Source of the DNA: Micropterix aruncella | Lineage: Eukaryota; Arthropoda; Insecta; Lepidoptera; Micropterigidae | DNA length: 64,000 nt | Direction of reading: 5' to 3' | NCBI GenBank assembly: GCA_944548615.1 | Contig: OX155952.1 | Coordinates: forward strand, 33,694,057 to 33,758,056 | In this document: piece by piece, positions 52,127 through 64,000 of the stretch | How positions within the stretch are numbered: position 1 is the first letter of the stretch | Layout: every line of letters starts with the position of its first letter | Program-made: the position numbers and the translations under genes | Notes under the pieces: generated by a model | Databases searched by the model: none | What the model was told of the DNA's origin: nothing | What the model saw: the letters and a program-made list of their open reading frames with translations, nothing else

Positions 52127-54037
52127 AATTTTTGAGATAATTGGATGAAGGGTGAGCGTTTACTAGTTGAAAAATGGGCCCAACTTAAACCTACTCCTCT
52201 TTCCGCAAGTGAGAGGCATTCATCATTCTCGTTAACACCTAAAGCATTCCCGAATCCGATCAAGGGAATCCTTCGTCACGATGTAAGTGGCTTTTATAAT
52301 TATTTACTTTATAATCATCTTATTGATCAATTCTAAAAAGAATATATACACAAAACTATCAAATATTTCAAAATATTGAATTTTTACATATTTTATGTTT
52401 CGTTCATTGTAAATAATCCATTTAGGTTAAAGGTAATCTTTCCAACTAATAGGAAAGAGCTGACTGCTTCCTTTCATTGATATGAGGGCATGTCACGCTT
52501 TTAGTTTTAAGTTTTCAGCTGAATATTGATCGCAGCTTCTTTATATCGCACCTTTAGAAAATAAAAAAACGAAATTCGAAATTTTAAATTCTTCCATCTG
52601 TCAAGTAGCTCGTCTTGTCTTGTTATTTCCCCTGAAATAATAGGAAATTGAGTGAGTTTACGTATAAAGAAGGATTGTAGCTTAATTTTTGAGATAATTG
52701 GATGAAGGGTGAGCGTTTACTAGTTGAAAAATGGGCCCAACTTAAACCTACTCCTCTTTCCGCAAGTGAGAGGCATTCATCATTCTCGTTAACACCTAAA
52801 GCATTCCCGAATCCGATCAAGGGAATCCTTCGTCACGATGTAAGTGGCTTTTATAATTATTTACTTTATAATCATCTTATTGATCAATTCTAAAAAGAAT
52901 ATATACACAAAACTATCAAATATTTCAAAATATTGAATTTTTACATATTTTATGTTTCGTTCATTGTAAATAATCCATTTAGGTTAAAGGTAATCTTTCC
53001 AACTAATAGGAAAGAGCTGACTGCTTCCTTTCATTGATATGAGGGCATGTCACGCTTTTAGTTTTAAGTTTTCAGCTGAATATTGATCGCAGCTTCTTTA
53101 TATCGCACCTTTAGAAAATAATAAAAAAACGAAATTCGAAATTTTAAATTCTTCCATCTGTCAAGTAGCTCGTCTTGTCTTGTTATTTCCCCTGAAATAA
53201 TAGGAAATTGAGTGAGTTTACGTATAAAGAAGGATTGTAGCTTAATTTTTGAGATAATTGGATGAAGGGTGAGCGTTTACTAGTTGAAAAATGGGCCCAA
53301 CTTAAACCTACTCCTCTTTCCGCAAGTGAGAGGCATTCATCATTCTCGTTAACACCTAAAGCATTCCCGAATCCGATCAAGGGAATCCTTCGTCACGATG
53401 TAAGTGGCTTTTATAATTATTTACTTTATAATCATCTTATTGATCAATTCTAAAAAGAATATATACACAAAACTATCAAATATTTCAAAATATTGAATTT
53501 TTACATATTTTATGTTTCGTTCATTGTAAATAATCCATTTAGGTTAAAGGTAATCTTTCCAACTAATAGGAAAGAGCTGACTGCTTCCTTTCATTGATAT
53601 GAGGGCATGTCACGCTTTTAGTTTTAAGTTTTCAGCTGAATATTGATCGCAGCTTCTTTATATCGCACCTTTAGAAAATAAAAAAACGAAATTCGAAATT
53701 TTAAATTCTTCCATCTGTCAAGTAGCTCGTCTTGTCTTGTTATTTCCCCTGAAATAATAGGAAATTGAGTGAGTTTACGTATAAAGAAGGATTGTAGCTT
53801 AATTTTTGAGATAATTGGATGAAGGGTGAGCGTTTACTAGTTGAAAAATGGGCCCAACTTAAACCTACTCCTCTTTCCGCAAGTGAGAGGCATTCATCAT
53901 TCTCGTTAACACCTAAAGCATTCCCGAATCCGATCAAGGGAATCCTTCGTCACGATGTAAGTGGCTTTTATAATTATTTACTTTATAATCATCTTATTGA
54001 TCAATTCTAAAAAGAATATATACACAAAACTATCAAA

Positions 54038-54042
<5 letters not shown>
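52127..54042 (-). repeat. Inverted array, 3.4 copies of the same 557-bp unit
   Basis: The same unit appears in reverse orientation with ATG positions 52,145, 52,702, 53,262 and 53,819. One unit is 560 bp through an extra three bases in an A/T run near 53,118. It pairs with 51,917 and leftward, leaving a 209-bp asymmetric loop and arms of about 1.9 kb. The junction at 52,126 shows at most one base of overlap. It ends inside a unit at CAAATATTTC, directly before a (TA)n tract. Confidence 0.9.

Positions 54043-54122
<80 letters not shown>
54043..54122. repeat. (TA)n tract, about 80 bp
   Basis: TA dinucleotide between the end of the inverted 557-bp array and the first 620-bp unit. Confidence 0.95.
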
Positions 54123-54126
<4 letters not shown>

Positions 54127-56405
54127 AAAGCTACTTAAAAAGTAGCGAAGGAAATCCCAGCTTGTATTGGGAAATGCTTATGTTTGAATGAGATATACTC
54201 ACGGATGTGCACGACTTTCGACGGTGCAATGTAAGTTTAAAGGTCCTTTTGCAGTCGACTAACGATCACTATTCATCCATATATCTCATAAATAGGGCTT
54301 ATCCTTATGCAACACAAAATGCCTTCAATTGAGACGAATTAAGCGAAAAAATAAAAAATTAAACTATTGATCACTTCGGCAAAGCCGTTTTCTAAATGAA
54401 AGTGACATTACGAAATAATTCAAATTTCGAATGCTACCAACATTTAAAATATGATACAATTGCCTGAGTTTGTTATCAACGAGCCATTAAATCGAAATAG
54501 AATTAAAAAAATACGTGTGGCACTCGGGGACTGCCGCGGTAAAGCTATTGCATAGCATTTTTAAAAACTTATGCAATTAAAATTATAAATTTATTTTATT
54601 TATTTTATTTTTTCTGATATCAGATAACTGCGCTCTATCGGAAAACGTTGAAATTATTCCGAATCATTTGCGGCTGCGTGTGGTAGCAAATGATTCGGAA
54701 TAATTTAAACGTCTTCCGATAGAACGCCGCGCACGAATTTTTTATTCGATAAAGCATGAAAAACGGATTTTTCGAAAAAAATCGTAGATAAAAAGATAGA
54801 TAATTAAATTATCTTTAAAATGGTGCAGGTTTTATAATAATACGCCAGATAGTATTTGCGTAGTAGTCGTTTTTGTGTTCGGTTAGACCTAATTTCACAA
54901 ATTAATTACACTATGTAATATAAACAAAATCTAAAATATTCAAAGCTAAGAGCATTAGGAAAATGTTCTTGTTAAACATATATTTTTTTCGAATCGTAAG
55001 CAGTACTCGTTTAGACGTAATTATCAGTTTAAAATAATTAATTTTCGTTAAGAAATTTCTTCATTCGGTCGCCGCGCTGGCCTAGGCCCGCGATAAAAGC
55101 TATGCAATAGCTTAAAAATACCTCCATATGCTCAATGAAATGAAAGAAGAAACTTCAATATTAATTTCTGGCAGAGGAGTTTATAATAAAGATTGTATAA
55201 TGTTATCAAAATAGGGTAAACCTATATAAAATTGTATAATATTAAAAAATTGTAAAGAAATATTGTAGAAAACAGTATAATATTGTTATATTTGATAAGG
55301 TTTGTAAAGAAATCCGTTTATAGGATGATGTTTTTATTTAAAATAAAATTAGTAAAAGCTACTTAAAAAGTAGCGAAGGAAATCCCAGCTTGTATTGGGA
55401 AATGCTTATGTTTGAATGAGATATACTCACGGATGTGCACGACTTTCGACGGTGCAATGTAAGTTTAAAGGTCCTTTTGCAGTCGACTAACGATCACTAT
55501 TCATCCATATATCTCATAAATAGGGCTTATCCTTATGCAACACAAAATGCCTTCAATTGAGACGAATTAAGCGAAAAAATAAAAAATTAAACTATTGATC
55601 ACTTCGGCAAAGCCGTTTTCTAAATGAAAGTGACATTACGAAATAATTCAAATTTCGAATGCTACCAACATTTAAAATATGATACAATTGGCTGAGTTTG
55701 TTATCAACGATCCATTAAATCGAAATAGAATTAAAAAATACCTCCATATGCTCAATGAAATGAAAGAAGAAACTTCAATCTTAATTTCTGGCAGAGGAGT
55801 TTATAATAAAGATTGTATAATGTTATCAAAATAGGGTAAACCTATATAAAATTTTATAATATTAAAAAATTGTAAAGAAATATTGTAGAAAACAGTATAA
55901 TATTGTTATATTTGATAAGGTTTGTAAAGAAATCCGTTTATAGGATGATGTTTTTATTTCAAATAAAATTAGTAAAAGCTACTTAAAAAGTAGCGAAGGA
56001 AATCCCAGCTTGTATTGGGAAATGCTTATGTTTGAATGAGATATACTCACGGATGTGCACGACTTTCGACGGTGCAATGTAAGTTTAAAGATCCTTTTGC
56101 AGTCGACTAACGATCACTATTCATCCATATATCTCATAAATAGGGCTTATCCTTATGCAACACAAAATGCCTTCAATTGAGACGAATTAAGCGAAAAAAT
56201 AAAAAATTTTACTATTGATCACTTCGGCAAAGCCGTTTTCTAAATGAAAGTGACATTACGAAATAATTCAAATTTCGAATGCTACCAACATTTAAAATAT
56301 GATACAATTGGCTGAGTTTGTTATCAACGAGCCATTAAATCGAAATAGAATTAAAAAATACCTCCATATGCTCAATGAAATGAAAGAAGAAACTTCAATC
56401 TTAAT
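54123..56405 (+). repeat. Three copies of a 620-bp unit related to the 557-bp unit
   Basis: Units start AGTAAAAGCTACTTAAAAAG at about 54,123, 55,351 and 55,971. The first is split by a 599-bp insertion and the third stops near 56,405. Substitutions are few (for example GAGCCATT/GATCCATT). Alignment with the 557-bp unit shows shared landmarks in order: AAAAGCYACTTA, GCGAAGGAA/ACGAAGGAT, CCC...GGGAAATGCTTA/GGGAATGCTTTA, and TTCATCC..ATATCTCA/TTCATCC..TTATCTCA. The frames of the 557-bp unit are not conserved here. Confidence 0.85.
54515..55113. mobile_element. 599-bp insertion with internal hairpin
   Basis: AAAAATAC occurs on both sides (54,507-54,514 and 55,114-55,121), and the other two units contain this site once, so the borders are good. 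It starts GTGTGGCACTCGGGGACTGC. A subterminal AAGCTATTGCATAGC (about 54,542-54,556) is the complement of GCTATGCAATAGCTT at the right end. An internal foldback pairs about 54,629-54,672 with 54,687-54,730. It encodes nothing. From memory, this start resembles a repeat common in moth genomes. The superfamily is not assigned. Confidence 0.75.
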
Positions 56406-56841
56406 CCTAATCGTCATCACAGGTTTTACTTAGTTTTGAAATGCCCATCGATTTTTCTTAGAGAAGGCCCTAGGTCTTTTTTTTCAGTTCTAATTCTTTA
56501 TCAATTTTCACATTGCGAAGTTTTGGAACGTTTGTAATATGTACCTTCTCCGCGTACATGCAGTGGGATTATTAAGAAAACAGATGTACATAGATATCAG
56601 AATGTGATGACGTAAAAAAAGCGAGTCTCTTAAAATACAGTATTTAGCGATGCCTCTGGGTGGTCACTTATTAAAATCGAACACGGTGATATGGCAAGTC
56701 TGAATTTTTGGCAAGATCGTGTACAGTGAAAGTGGTTTCAAGTACGGGTTCGTTGGCAGTAGGTAGTTGGCACACTTTAAACCGCGCCCATTTACATACC
56801 TATTCCTCAAGGCACCTAGGCTCGGACGGATCTGCGTGACC
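56406..56841. other. Intergenic DNA, no gene seen
   Basis: No coding or element feature was recognised. Confidence 0.5.
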
Positions 56842-57690
56842 ATGGGGTTGATTTTTGAATGGATAGAGAAAATGTCGTATTGGATATGAAGTCATATTCA
56901 TATTTAGATTTCGAAAGTGATAGACTCAATCGAAAAGTGAAGTTCAACAAGTAAATATATTAAAAATAACAAAAAACAGGACTGCCATTACAGAAAGTGA
57001 ACTATTGTATTTTAACAAGGTAGAGAGGACGAGTAAAATATTGAACATAACAACATAATAAGACTAATTTTATTAAATATCTTCTTTATATGTGATACAT
57101 TAATGCAATGTATCTTTCATATGACATTTGATTGAAACCTCAAATAATTATATGAAATTTAACGCCCTTTATACTCATCTGTATGTACTCTATCGAACTA
57201 TCTTTTTACATTATTACCATTTCTGGTCGCTTGATGTAATTTAGTGTTTATTAAGTGTAAACAAAATTGATGAGAGCAATTTGACCCCCTTCCCATGTAT
57301 TGATCGATTTGACCACTTTCCCATATATTGAGCGATTTTTGCCCATAATCAACCATTATCCTGAAGGTCTAAGCTATTCAAACATATATATTTCATTGAG
57401 GTACCCGATTTTCCGTTAGCTTCTGGAATCATTTGTAGTACTTTACTTGTAATTATTTTTATTACAGTTTTTTATGAAATATTTGTGGTTTATATATTTA
57501 TCCATATCGATATGTATATTTCCGGAATATACTCAATCAGACCTTTCATTTGACACTAAACACGATATATTTATGTTAATTTATTGATATTTGGACATTT
57601 CAACACGTATTTCTGTGACATTTGGACAGTTTAGGTACCCTATGACACTCGGGATGACATAACGATTCTAACATTATCACACACTTCTAA
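56842..57690. repeat. Interspersed repeat shared with 15.6-16.0 kb
   Basis: It is colinear with the first copy from AACAAGTAAATATA through AATATTTGTGGTTTATATA, CAATCAGACCTTTCATTTG and CCCTATGACACTCGGGAT. It is longer here by a middle insertion. A third partial copy at 58,090-58,190 has CCCTATGAGACTCAGGA, ACGATTCTAACA and AATCGGTTCGAGCG. Confidence 0.6.
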
Positions 57691-59737
57691 ATCGGTTCAA
57701 GCGTTAAGAAATTATGGTGGAATAAAAAATCAAGGTTTCATCATTAATACATATCTAATTATTTGCCAGTAAAATTGCGTAATATTATAATTTTACTAAA
57801 TGTTTGATTGGAATAAATTCGTAAGATCCAAAAACAGGTATTTAAAAATCGGTAATAATATGTAGTGTAATAATTAAACGCTTTGTATAATTTATTTTGC
57901 TAAATTAATATTCCAAATATTTCTCTTCGTTACTTTGCCAGATCTATTCCTGACGGCCGCGAAGAGGAAGAACGAATAAAAACTAAACTGTCAAACGATG
58001 AATGTCAACATGCACTGCATAACACGGCGATTTATATTAAACTCGCTGCTTTCTCCTCATATGAAAGCAAGGGGTCGCCCGCAAGGGTTCGTACCCTATG
58101 AGACTCAGGAGGACAAAACGATTCTAACAATACGACACACTTCAAAATCGGTTCGAGCGTTTAGAAGTTACAGTGGAATAAAGAAACGGAAAACAGTCAT
58201 GTAAAAAGAAAAGTTTGAATATCAAATTGACAAATTATCTGATTGAGCGAGAATAACAGCATCTCTAATGCCACGTATACATTCAGCTCACTTCCGCGGC
58301 AGGAGGCAGGGAAGTCGGCAGCGCTAGTATGTAAACCCCTCACTTCTCATGCTCCTGCTACTGCCGCTCGAGCTGCTCGGCGCTCTCCAAATTAGCGGTT
58401 TTTGGGTAGTCGAGGGACGGCAGCACGAGCAGCAGTGAGTGTTTTCATTCAGCTCACATGGTCATAGTACCTGCTAATATGAGCAATTTAATTGAAAATT
58501 CATTACCGAAATCCTAAAATTAGGCACTATTTTACTATTGTTCGATAATTCTTAAAAGTTTGTACTAACTAGTTTTTTAAAATAAAGACACTGGTATTTT
58601 TACATAGTTTTCTTACCCTAATTTTATCCTTGAAAACAGTGTTAATAGCTTTTCATATTACGGCACAATCAACGAGATAGCTGTTGCCGAAACCTTGAAT
58701 AAGTATTGTAGACTTCGATAACTATCTCCTGTTACTAAATACCGAAGGGTTAGTACCAAACGTATTTTTGGTGGAAACGTATTTTATTCTTTAACTGTTT
58801 CGTTATCAGTGTCTCAATTTTGTTCAATGTTCGACGTCTGTAGAAGACATTCTGCAAAGTTAGTGAACTCCCTAGATTATTGACTATTCATCTCACTAAA
58901 ATCGTCCACAGCTTTATATAAACTACTAGCTGTTATATAAACTTCGCTTCCCGTAAAGTTTCGAATCGATTTGTTAATTTAAGTAGGGTGGTGTTTATTT
59001 GCCTTTTTATAAGCTACCTTTAGAAATATAGTGCTAAACGTCCCTCTCAGATACGCGCTACCTATCTCGTAGACTTCTTATAGTCGTGTTCTTTGCCAGC
59101 CACGCCGTCTTCTGCTGTACGCTGTACAGTATTTCGAGGTTCTCGGAATGTATGATATCTGAGTATGTATTGATTTCTGGTACCTAGGCGCCAACCTATA
59201 ACCAAGACGTATAGAAGGCGTGGCAAATATCGGTAGGCATACAATTAACGTCGCATTAAAGTCGCATGCGGTTGATACAATTCGTCAAATCGAAAGTTCT
59301 CTCTTTATTACCGTAATTCTCAGTTTGAAATTGTAAACAGGAACGAAGAATTTGATGACTGAGATCCGTTTGCATATCTTTTGGATTCAATGTAATATAA
59401 ATTATTCCGTATTTTTTCATTAAAAAAAATATTATTTTTTATAATAATAATAATACCGCGAATATAATAGATCTCATACACCGACCAATAAAGGTCCACC
59501 AATCGGCATAGATTTTCAACCTCTTCTTAAACACAATGGTGGTAGTTGTAACTATGTTGCGTGTGAAATAATATAAGCGTCACAAACTGAGGTAGAATAT
59601 AAAAATAACAGTGAAAAAAATATAATCATAGCCTAAACGTTTTATAATATTTTTATAATAACAGTATTTAAGGGAAATTAAATATTTTAGGAACAAAAAA
59701 AGGGTTTTACAAAAAGTTGAATTTGATTATTTGATAT
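57691..59737. other. Intergenic DNA, partial repeat, no gene recognised
   Basis: It contains the partial repeat at 58,090-58,190 and a GC-richer stretch at 58,290-58,450. Frames of 60-68 codons lack motifs. Confidence 0.45.
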
Positions 59738-59748
59738 AAACAGGAGGG

Positions 59749-59822
59749 CACACGTATGACAATAGACCCGCCCATTGTGAAATTTCACAATAGAGAGTAT
59801 AAACAAACAAACATACAACGCT
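59749..59822 (+). mobile_element. 5'-truncated SINE carrying 3' flanking bases
   Basis: Direct repeats AAACAGGAGGG flank it at 59,738-59,748 and 59,823-59,833. The insert is the last part of the SINE (GACAATAGACCCGCCCATTG ... AAACAAACAAAC) plus ATACAACGCT. Those last bases equal the target duplication and flank of the SINE at 60,435-60,680, suggesting read-through transcription of that copy. Confidence 0.7.
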
Positions 59823-60235
59823 AAACAGGAGGGGGGGGGGGGGGGGTAATTAACCGGCATCCTTCAAGGTGGTGAATCAGTACGAGCAACGGAGCAACTG
59901 TTAATAATATTTTATTATAAAACAAAAAATAAATATTTTTTGTTTTTTTTTTTTTTTTTTTTTTAAATGAAGTACCTGACTGTTAAATAAAAGTTTGACA
60001 AGCGTTTGCTGCACCATTTATCGGTAGGTAAGATATCGCTAATAAATAAAATTATCTACATTTTACCTACCGCTAGATGACGCATCATGTTCAGCGCTTT
60101 TTATACTATTTTTTAGAAAATAAATTTTTGAAATAAAAAAAAACACACATTTTGTTTCAAAACTTCCTTACTGCTCGTACTGATTCACCCCCTTAAAGGA
60201 TGCCGGTTAATTAAAAACTCAACCTGTATATGTTG
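59823..60235. mobile_element. Palindromic MITE, second copy
   Basis: AATTAACCGGCATCCTTCAAGG at about 59,850 is mirrored by CCTTAAAGGATGCCGGTTAATT ending near 60,215. GTGAATCAGTACGAGCA follows on the left, with its complement on the right. The interior has CTAGATGACGC and T- and A-rich arms as in the 27.6-kb copy. The left outer end is replaced by a run of about 17 G (59,831-59,847). The right end continues to CTCAACCTGTATA. Confidence 0.75.
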
Positions 60236-60434
60236 AACGACCTAAACGAGCCATCCCGACTAGTTGGTCTCCGGATGAACATGGATAAAACAAAAGTTAA
60301 GGCTGATTTACATTGAGTTACTGACTTGAAATTTGAAATAAGTCAGTGCTGACCCGGTAATGTCCTCGTTTAAATTGCGCTTAAGTATTCCCGCCGCTGG
60401 ATTAGTCAGTAACGTAACAAGCTCTGAATACAAC

Positions 60435-60680
60435 GGCCCGGTGGCATAGTGGTTAGGTCGCCTGATCTTACTTTGTAAGGTCCCGGGTTCGATTGACGGC
60501 TGGGTTAAAATTAAAGAAATGTCTATCGATCGAATGGAATAACAAGACACACTTTTACATACTGTTACACGCACACTTACATATAAACACTTCATAGTAG
60601 GGTTGGTTGGAAGAGATTGTCGTATGACAATAGACCCGCCCATTGTGAAATTTCACAATAGAGAGTATAAACAAACAAAC
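60435..60680 (+). mobile_element. tRNA-derived SINE with ATACAAC duplication
   Basis: The A box TGGCATAGTGG and B box GGTTCGATTGA (mutated last bases) are present. The body ends ...TAAACAAACAAAC. ATACAAC is repeated at 60,428-60,434 and 60,681-60,687. It is about 25 bp shorter than the 20.8-kb copy through an internal deletion after the B box. Confidence 0.85.
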
Positions 60681-60852
60681 ATACAACGCTAAAGCAGTGC
60701 ATGCAAAATATCATAAAATGCGAAATCACTGGAAAAACAACCTCGTACTCCACTTGATTGAAATTTTCTGGAGTGACTTGATCTTCTTGAGCTTCAATGC
60801 TCTTGGCGAAGAAGTGAAAAAGACAAAAACGTTCAAACGATAGAGACACGTG

Positions 60853-61300
60853 CAGTGTTGGGTCAATTGATTGAATATCTCAATCGACTAATCAATCACG
60901 ATTGATTTAGTCGCGACTTTTGAAGTAATCGCGACTAAATCAATTAGTCGTTAATTGTCAATCGTCAATCGCGACTAACTTGTTCTTTAGATACCACCCG
61001 ATAATTCATTCTCGTCGGTCGATCGGTAGGTCGCGGTCGCGTTCGCGGTCGCTTTTGCGGTTGCTTTTGCGGTCGAACCGACCGCACCGACCGACGAAAA
61101 AACGTAAAAACTGAAGTTGACCGCTGTATGTCGAGAATATCAATTGCAAACGTTTAAACGTCAATATCTAACGGTTGAAACTAATCAATCGTTAGTCGCC
61201 GATTGACGATTAAACGAATCAATCGTTAGTCATCAATCGCCATTAAATTATTCAATCGTCAATCATCAATCGTTAGTCGACTAAATTTTACCTAACACTG
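60853..61300 (+). mobile_element. hAT-like MITE with AATCG repeats, complete copy
   Basis: The ends are CAGTGTTGGGTCA and, in complement, CAGTGTTAGGTAA. Many AATCG/GATTAGTCG motifs lie at both sides of a CGGTCG/TTTGCGGTCG core (about 61,015-61,095). The flanking octamers GACACGTG and GGCACTAG agree at five of eight bases, so the duplication is doubtful. It is related to 10,807-11,325 in opposite orientation. Confidence 0.75.
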
Positions 61301-61849
61301 GGCACTAGTTAGAGGCAATTACTATTACAAAGTACGAGTCACCAGCCTGATTTGCAAGCCTTCCCCTTCTAATTTTCCACAGCATTTGAATGAAGCAACG
61401 AACCCCATTACCTCGAAATCGTACCGCTCAAGAAAATTGACTCGATTGTGCGCTTAATTACGGAGCGGACAAAAGGCTGGCAGAAATGGACTTTCATTTT
61501 CATTTTTCTCTTGAACGTCAGCAATTTCTACAAATAGCATAATAACAGCGCGTCATGTCACCCAAAGAGCGCGGACACGGCACTATTATTGTGAGTTTAC
61601 GAAATAACCACGTCGGAAAATCGTAATTGTAATTGCGGCGCACGGTGTGGTAACATACAACACAAATGCTGCGGAAGTGTCGTTGAGCAGAGGGTATTTA
61701 ACTGTAAATGCTGGAAAATGAGATGTTGCACAATGTATACATTAAATGGCCAGACCCTAATTCATGCGCAGAGAATCTGTGTAAGAATCAAGAAAAAGTA
61801 CGAAGTGTCTGAAAAAAGTAGCGGTACTTTAGTTTTTTAATTCCCGGCC
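61301..61849. other. Intergenic DNA, no gene seen
   Basis: No recognised feature. Confidence 0.5.
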
Positions 61850-62170
61850 CAAGGGAAAGTATTGTGAATGCCCTAAAAAACGAGAGCCCGCCACCAGAGA
61901 GCGCGCTAGTCATATTTCAATCTTGAAATATTCCAGTTAGAGATTTGAAATTCGTACACATATGCCTTGTCAGACCGAAATCGCGTTGTAAAATTTCGGT
62001 TGAAATATCTCATAAGCACCATTTTAATACTACAAAAAATACTAGGAATTGGCGCGCAGGGGGAGCTATGGTTGGCGCTTGGAGGGGGGAAGGTTTTGGA
62101 AGGGGGCTTGTCTACTTGCCAGAAAAGTCTTGGGGTGACTCAACAGATTTTTTATTTACTCTGTAGTGCG
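61850..62170. repeat. Interspersed repeat shared with 22.1-22.5 kb
   Basis: GCGCTAGTCATATTTCAATC, TTGAAATATT, GAGATTTGAAATTCG and AAATTTCGGTTGAAATATCT are in the same order as at 22,283-22,395. The G-rich 3' part (GGGGGGAAGGTTTTGG) parallels the G tracts there. Confidence 0.6.
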
Positions 62171-63289
62171 AAGGCGAGGGATCAGGGAAATGGTGCCATA
62201 GTGCGTATCACTTCATACAGTTGCTTGGAGTCTCAACATACACGTCTATTATCAGAACCATAATTTATATCATCACTTGCACATCGTCTACCAATCGCGA
62301 GACATTAATTTAACACTATTACTAAAATTATTAGAAAATGGATCGAAATAATTGATTCCACATGACATATTGTAAGAATTGTCTACCTAACAAAAGGCGG
62401 CAGCCAAGTTAAGTTTGACTATTTTAAATTATAACTGTTGTAAGTTTGAAAATGAATAAATTAATTGGAACTTCCAAATACACGTATACTACGGTCGGTA
62501 ATAGATCAAAAAAATGGTTCAACTAGCGCTATAGTCAAGCAGACGAAATTCATCAATGTACGCAAATATAACCAGGCCTTAAATTTAAGAAATAAACCAT
62601 GATATTTGTGTGTACAAATTCAAGCAATGTCAAAATTTAAGTAGACTTTTAGAAATTAATTTAGAAATTTAATGTGAATATTTTGAATTTCCAAAATTTA
62701 GCGATAATTATAATAGTGATAAATTTAGGGTAATTAAAATGAAGCGATTAATATTTTTGTATTAACTGCAGCCCAAAAGTTCGAATTTAAGTCCACTTAA
62801 ATATTTATACAAAAATAAGTTTATGTGAGCAAACCGTTCACTCTTACCTAATTTAAAGCATGGAAATAAAATATCACATGGAAAAGCGATAAACTCTCAA
62901 GTTTACCGGAAAGTATTCACCCTTTGTTCTCTTTTACCGCAAGAGCAGAGGTAAAATACGTCGTGAAGTTATACAGTAGGACAGTGGCGGATCCAGAAAT
63001 CAGAAATACTGTGGGGGACGTGGAGGGGGGTGGGGAGGAGGGAATTAACTGAGAAGCATCCCCGTAAGAGTCGCAGGTAAAAATTTTGGTGTTTCATATA
63101 CGAAGGGTAATAATGATCAATATCAACTTTTTTAAAATGCTGGTAATACTAATTCAAAACTTACTAATTTAAAAGATAACTTTTTAGCAAGGATTTGAGT
63201 GAGAATAAATATATTTTTTCTTTTAACCAAAAATATTTGAGGTTTAAAAATAATACATTTTACTTAAATTACACCTCAGAAAAAATCGA
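62171..63289. other. AT-rich DNA, no gene seen
   Basis: No element end or frame of note. A G-rich patch (GTGGAGGGGGGTGGGGAGG) lies near 63,020. Confidence 0.5.
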
Positions 63290-63990
63290 TAACCATATAA
63301 ACGGACTAGAAAGTTGATTTATATATTTAAAAATATAAGAAACATACTCAACATTAACCTACTACGGACTGTTTACTATGCACTGGCGCAGACTCTACTT
63401 ACATACGGACAAATCGGTTGGGGCGGTATGGCAAGAACAAATCTTGACCCACTGGTCAAAGCGCAAAAGGCTTTGCTCAGAGTCATTAACAAGAAGCCAT
63501 ATCGCTCCCCGTCAGACGACCTATATACAGACTTTAAAGTACTTGACGTACGCCAACTATACATACGCGCTGTTTTGGTGCGCTATCGAAGGGACCTCAT
63601 GAAGAACACGGATAAAGACAAACCAGAGTACAAACACAACACTAGACACAAAGACAAACAGATTCAACCAAAAATGAGGACTGTATACGGACAACGACAC
63701 TACGCATATCTCGGACCTAAACTCTATAATATATTTAACTCGTACGCAGGACAGATCTTAAACATAACCGACAACCAGTTCAAGAGACGGGTGTCTCATT
63801 GGCTCTCAAATTATACTAGAGAAGAATGCGAAAGTATGATATATTAAAAGATTTTATTTCTAACCACAGATTATAGAATATATAGATGTAAATTATGGAT
63901 ATGTATACAGATATACAGATTATAATATGTTATATTTTATTATGTTATACTATTATACTATTATATATAAATATGCTACATTATTTTATA
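63290..63990 (+). pseudogene. LINE ORF2 C-terminal region, 5'-truncated
   Basis: A 177-codon open frame (63,314-63,847) encodes the region after the RT palm. INLLRTVYYALAQTLLTYGQ and IGWGG match the 'L..VYYAL..S.L.YGI..WG' thumb block. LVKAQKALLRVINKKPYRSP follows, then LYTDFKVLDVRQLYIRAVL and a C-terminal AYLGPKLYNIF...FKRRVSHWLSN. These are typical of Jockey/CR1-type LINE ORF2 proteins. No stop interrupts it, so the insertion may be recent, but the endonuclease and RT catalytic parts are absent. The AT-rich sequence to about 63,990 is probably the 3' UTR. The element may continue past the window edge. Confidence 0.75.
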
Positions 63991-64000
63991 TATTATAACA

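Noticed and set aside
60845..61308. 8-bp target duplication for the hAT-like MITE
   Set aside because: Flanking octamers GACACGTG and GGCACTAG agree at only five positions, which is too weak to claim.

Overview
The window looks like repeat-dense nuclear DNA of an insect, most likely a moth or butterfly. No complete host gene was recognised. The base composition is AT-rich. A Helitron has the TC...CTAG ends of the family called Lep1-type in the insect literature. Motifs of the form TAGGTACCTA are frequent, and a 599-bp insertion resembles a repeat I remember from Lepidoptera. The lineage call is an inference. No tRNA, rRNA, operon or CRISPR array was seen.

Positions 1-9,800 hold broken non-LTR retrotransposons (LINEs). 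They include a CR1/L2-like RT pseudogene (4,905-7,834) split by a 952-bp GC-rich retroposon with a 13-bp target duplication, and two palindromic repeats that appear to derive from Penelope-like element (PLE) termini. Positions 9,800-30,700 carry minisatellites, MITE-like foldbacks, tRNA-derived SINEs, more copies of the GC-rich retroposon, a LINE endonuclease remnant, a PLE GIY-YIG remnant and a LINE 3' part. One unidentified 119-codon frame (28,167-28,526, minus) could be an exon. Positions 30,700-42,000 are sparse apart from three well-bounded DNA elements: a hAT remnant (34,346-36,146, 8-bp duplication) with a nested Helitron, a pogo-like MITE (36,929-37,084), and a decayed ZMYM1-like hAT transposon (38,441-41,153, 8-bp duplication).

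Positions 42,050-56,405 are the most striking part. A PLE of the RT + GIY-YIG type is present in four partial copies arranged as fold-backs. One is an 851-bp inverted repeat with no difference where I compared it. Long (TA)n tracts separate the modules. Next come 5.7 head-to-tail copies of a 557-bp unit, then 3.4 copies of the same unit inverted, then three copies of a distantly related 620-bp unit. The two units share a conserved hairpin layout.

Positions 56,400-64,000 return to scattered repeats: a palindromic MITE, a SINE and a truncated SINE that seems to carry 3' flanking DNA from it, a hAT-like MITE with a microsatellite core, and a LINE 3' part (63,290-63,990). The mobile elements do not form a pathway. 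The window records layered insertion, template switching and tandem amplification.
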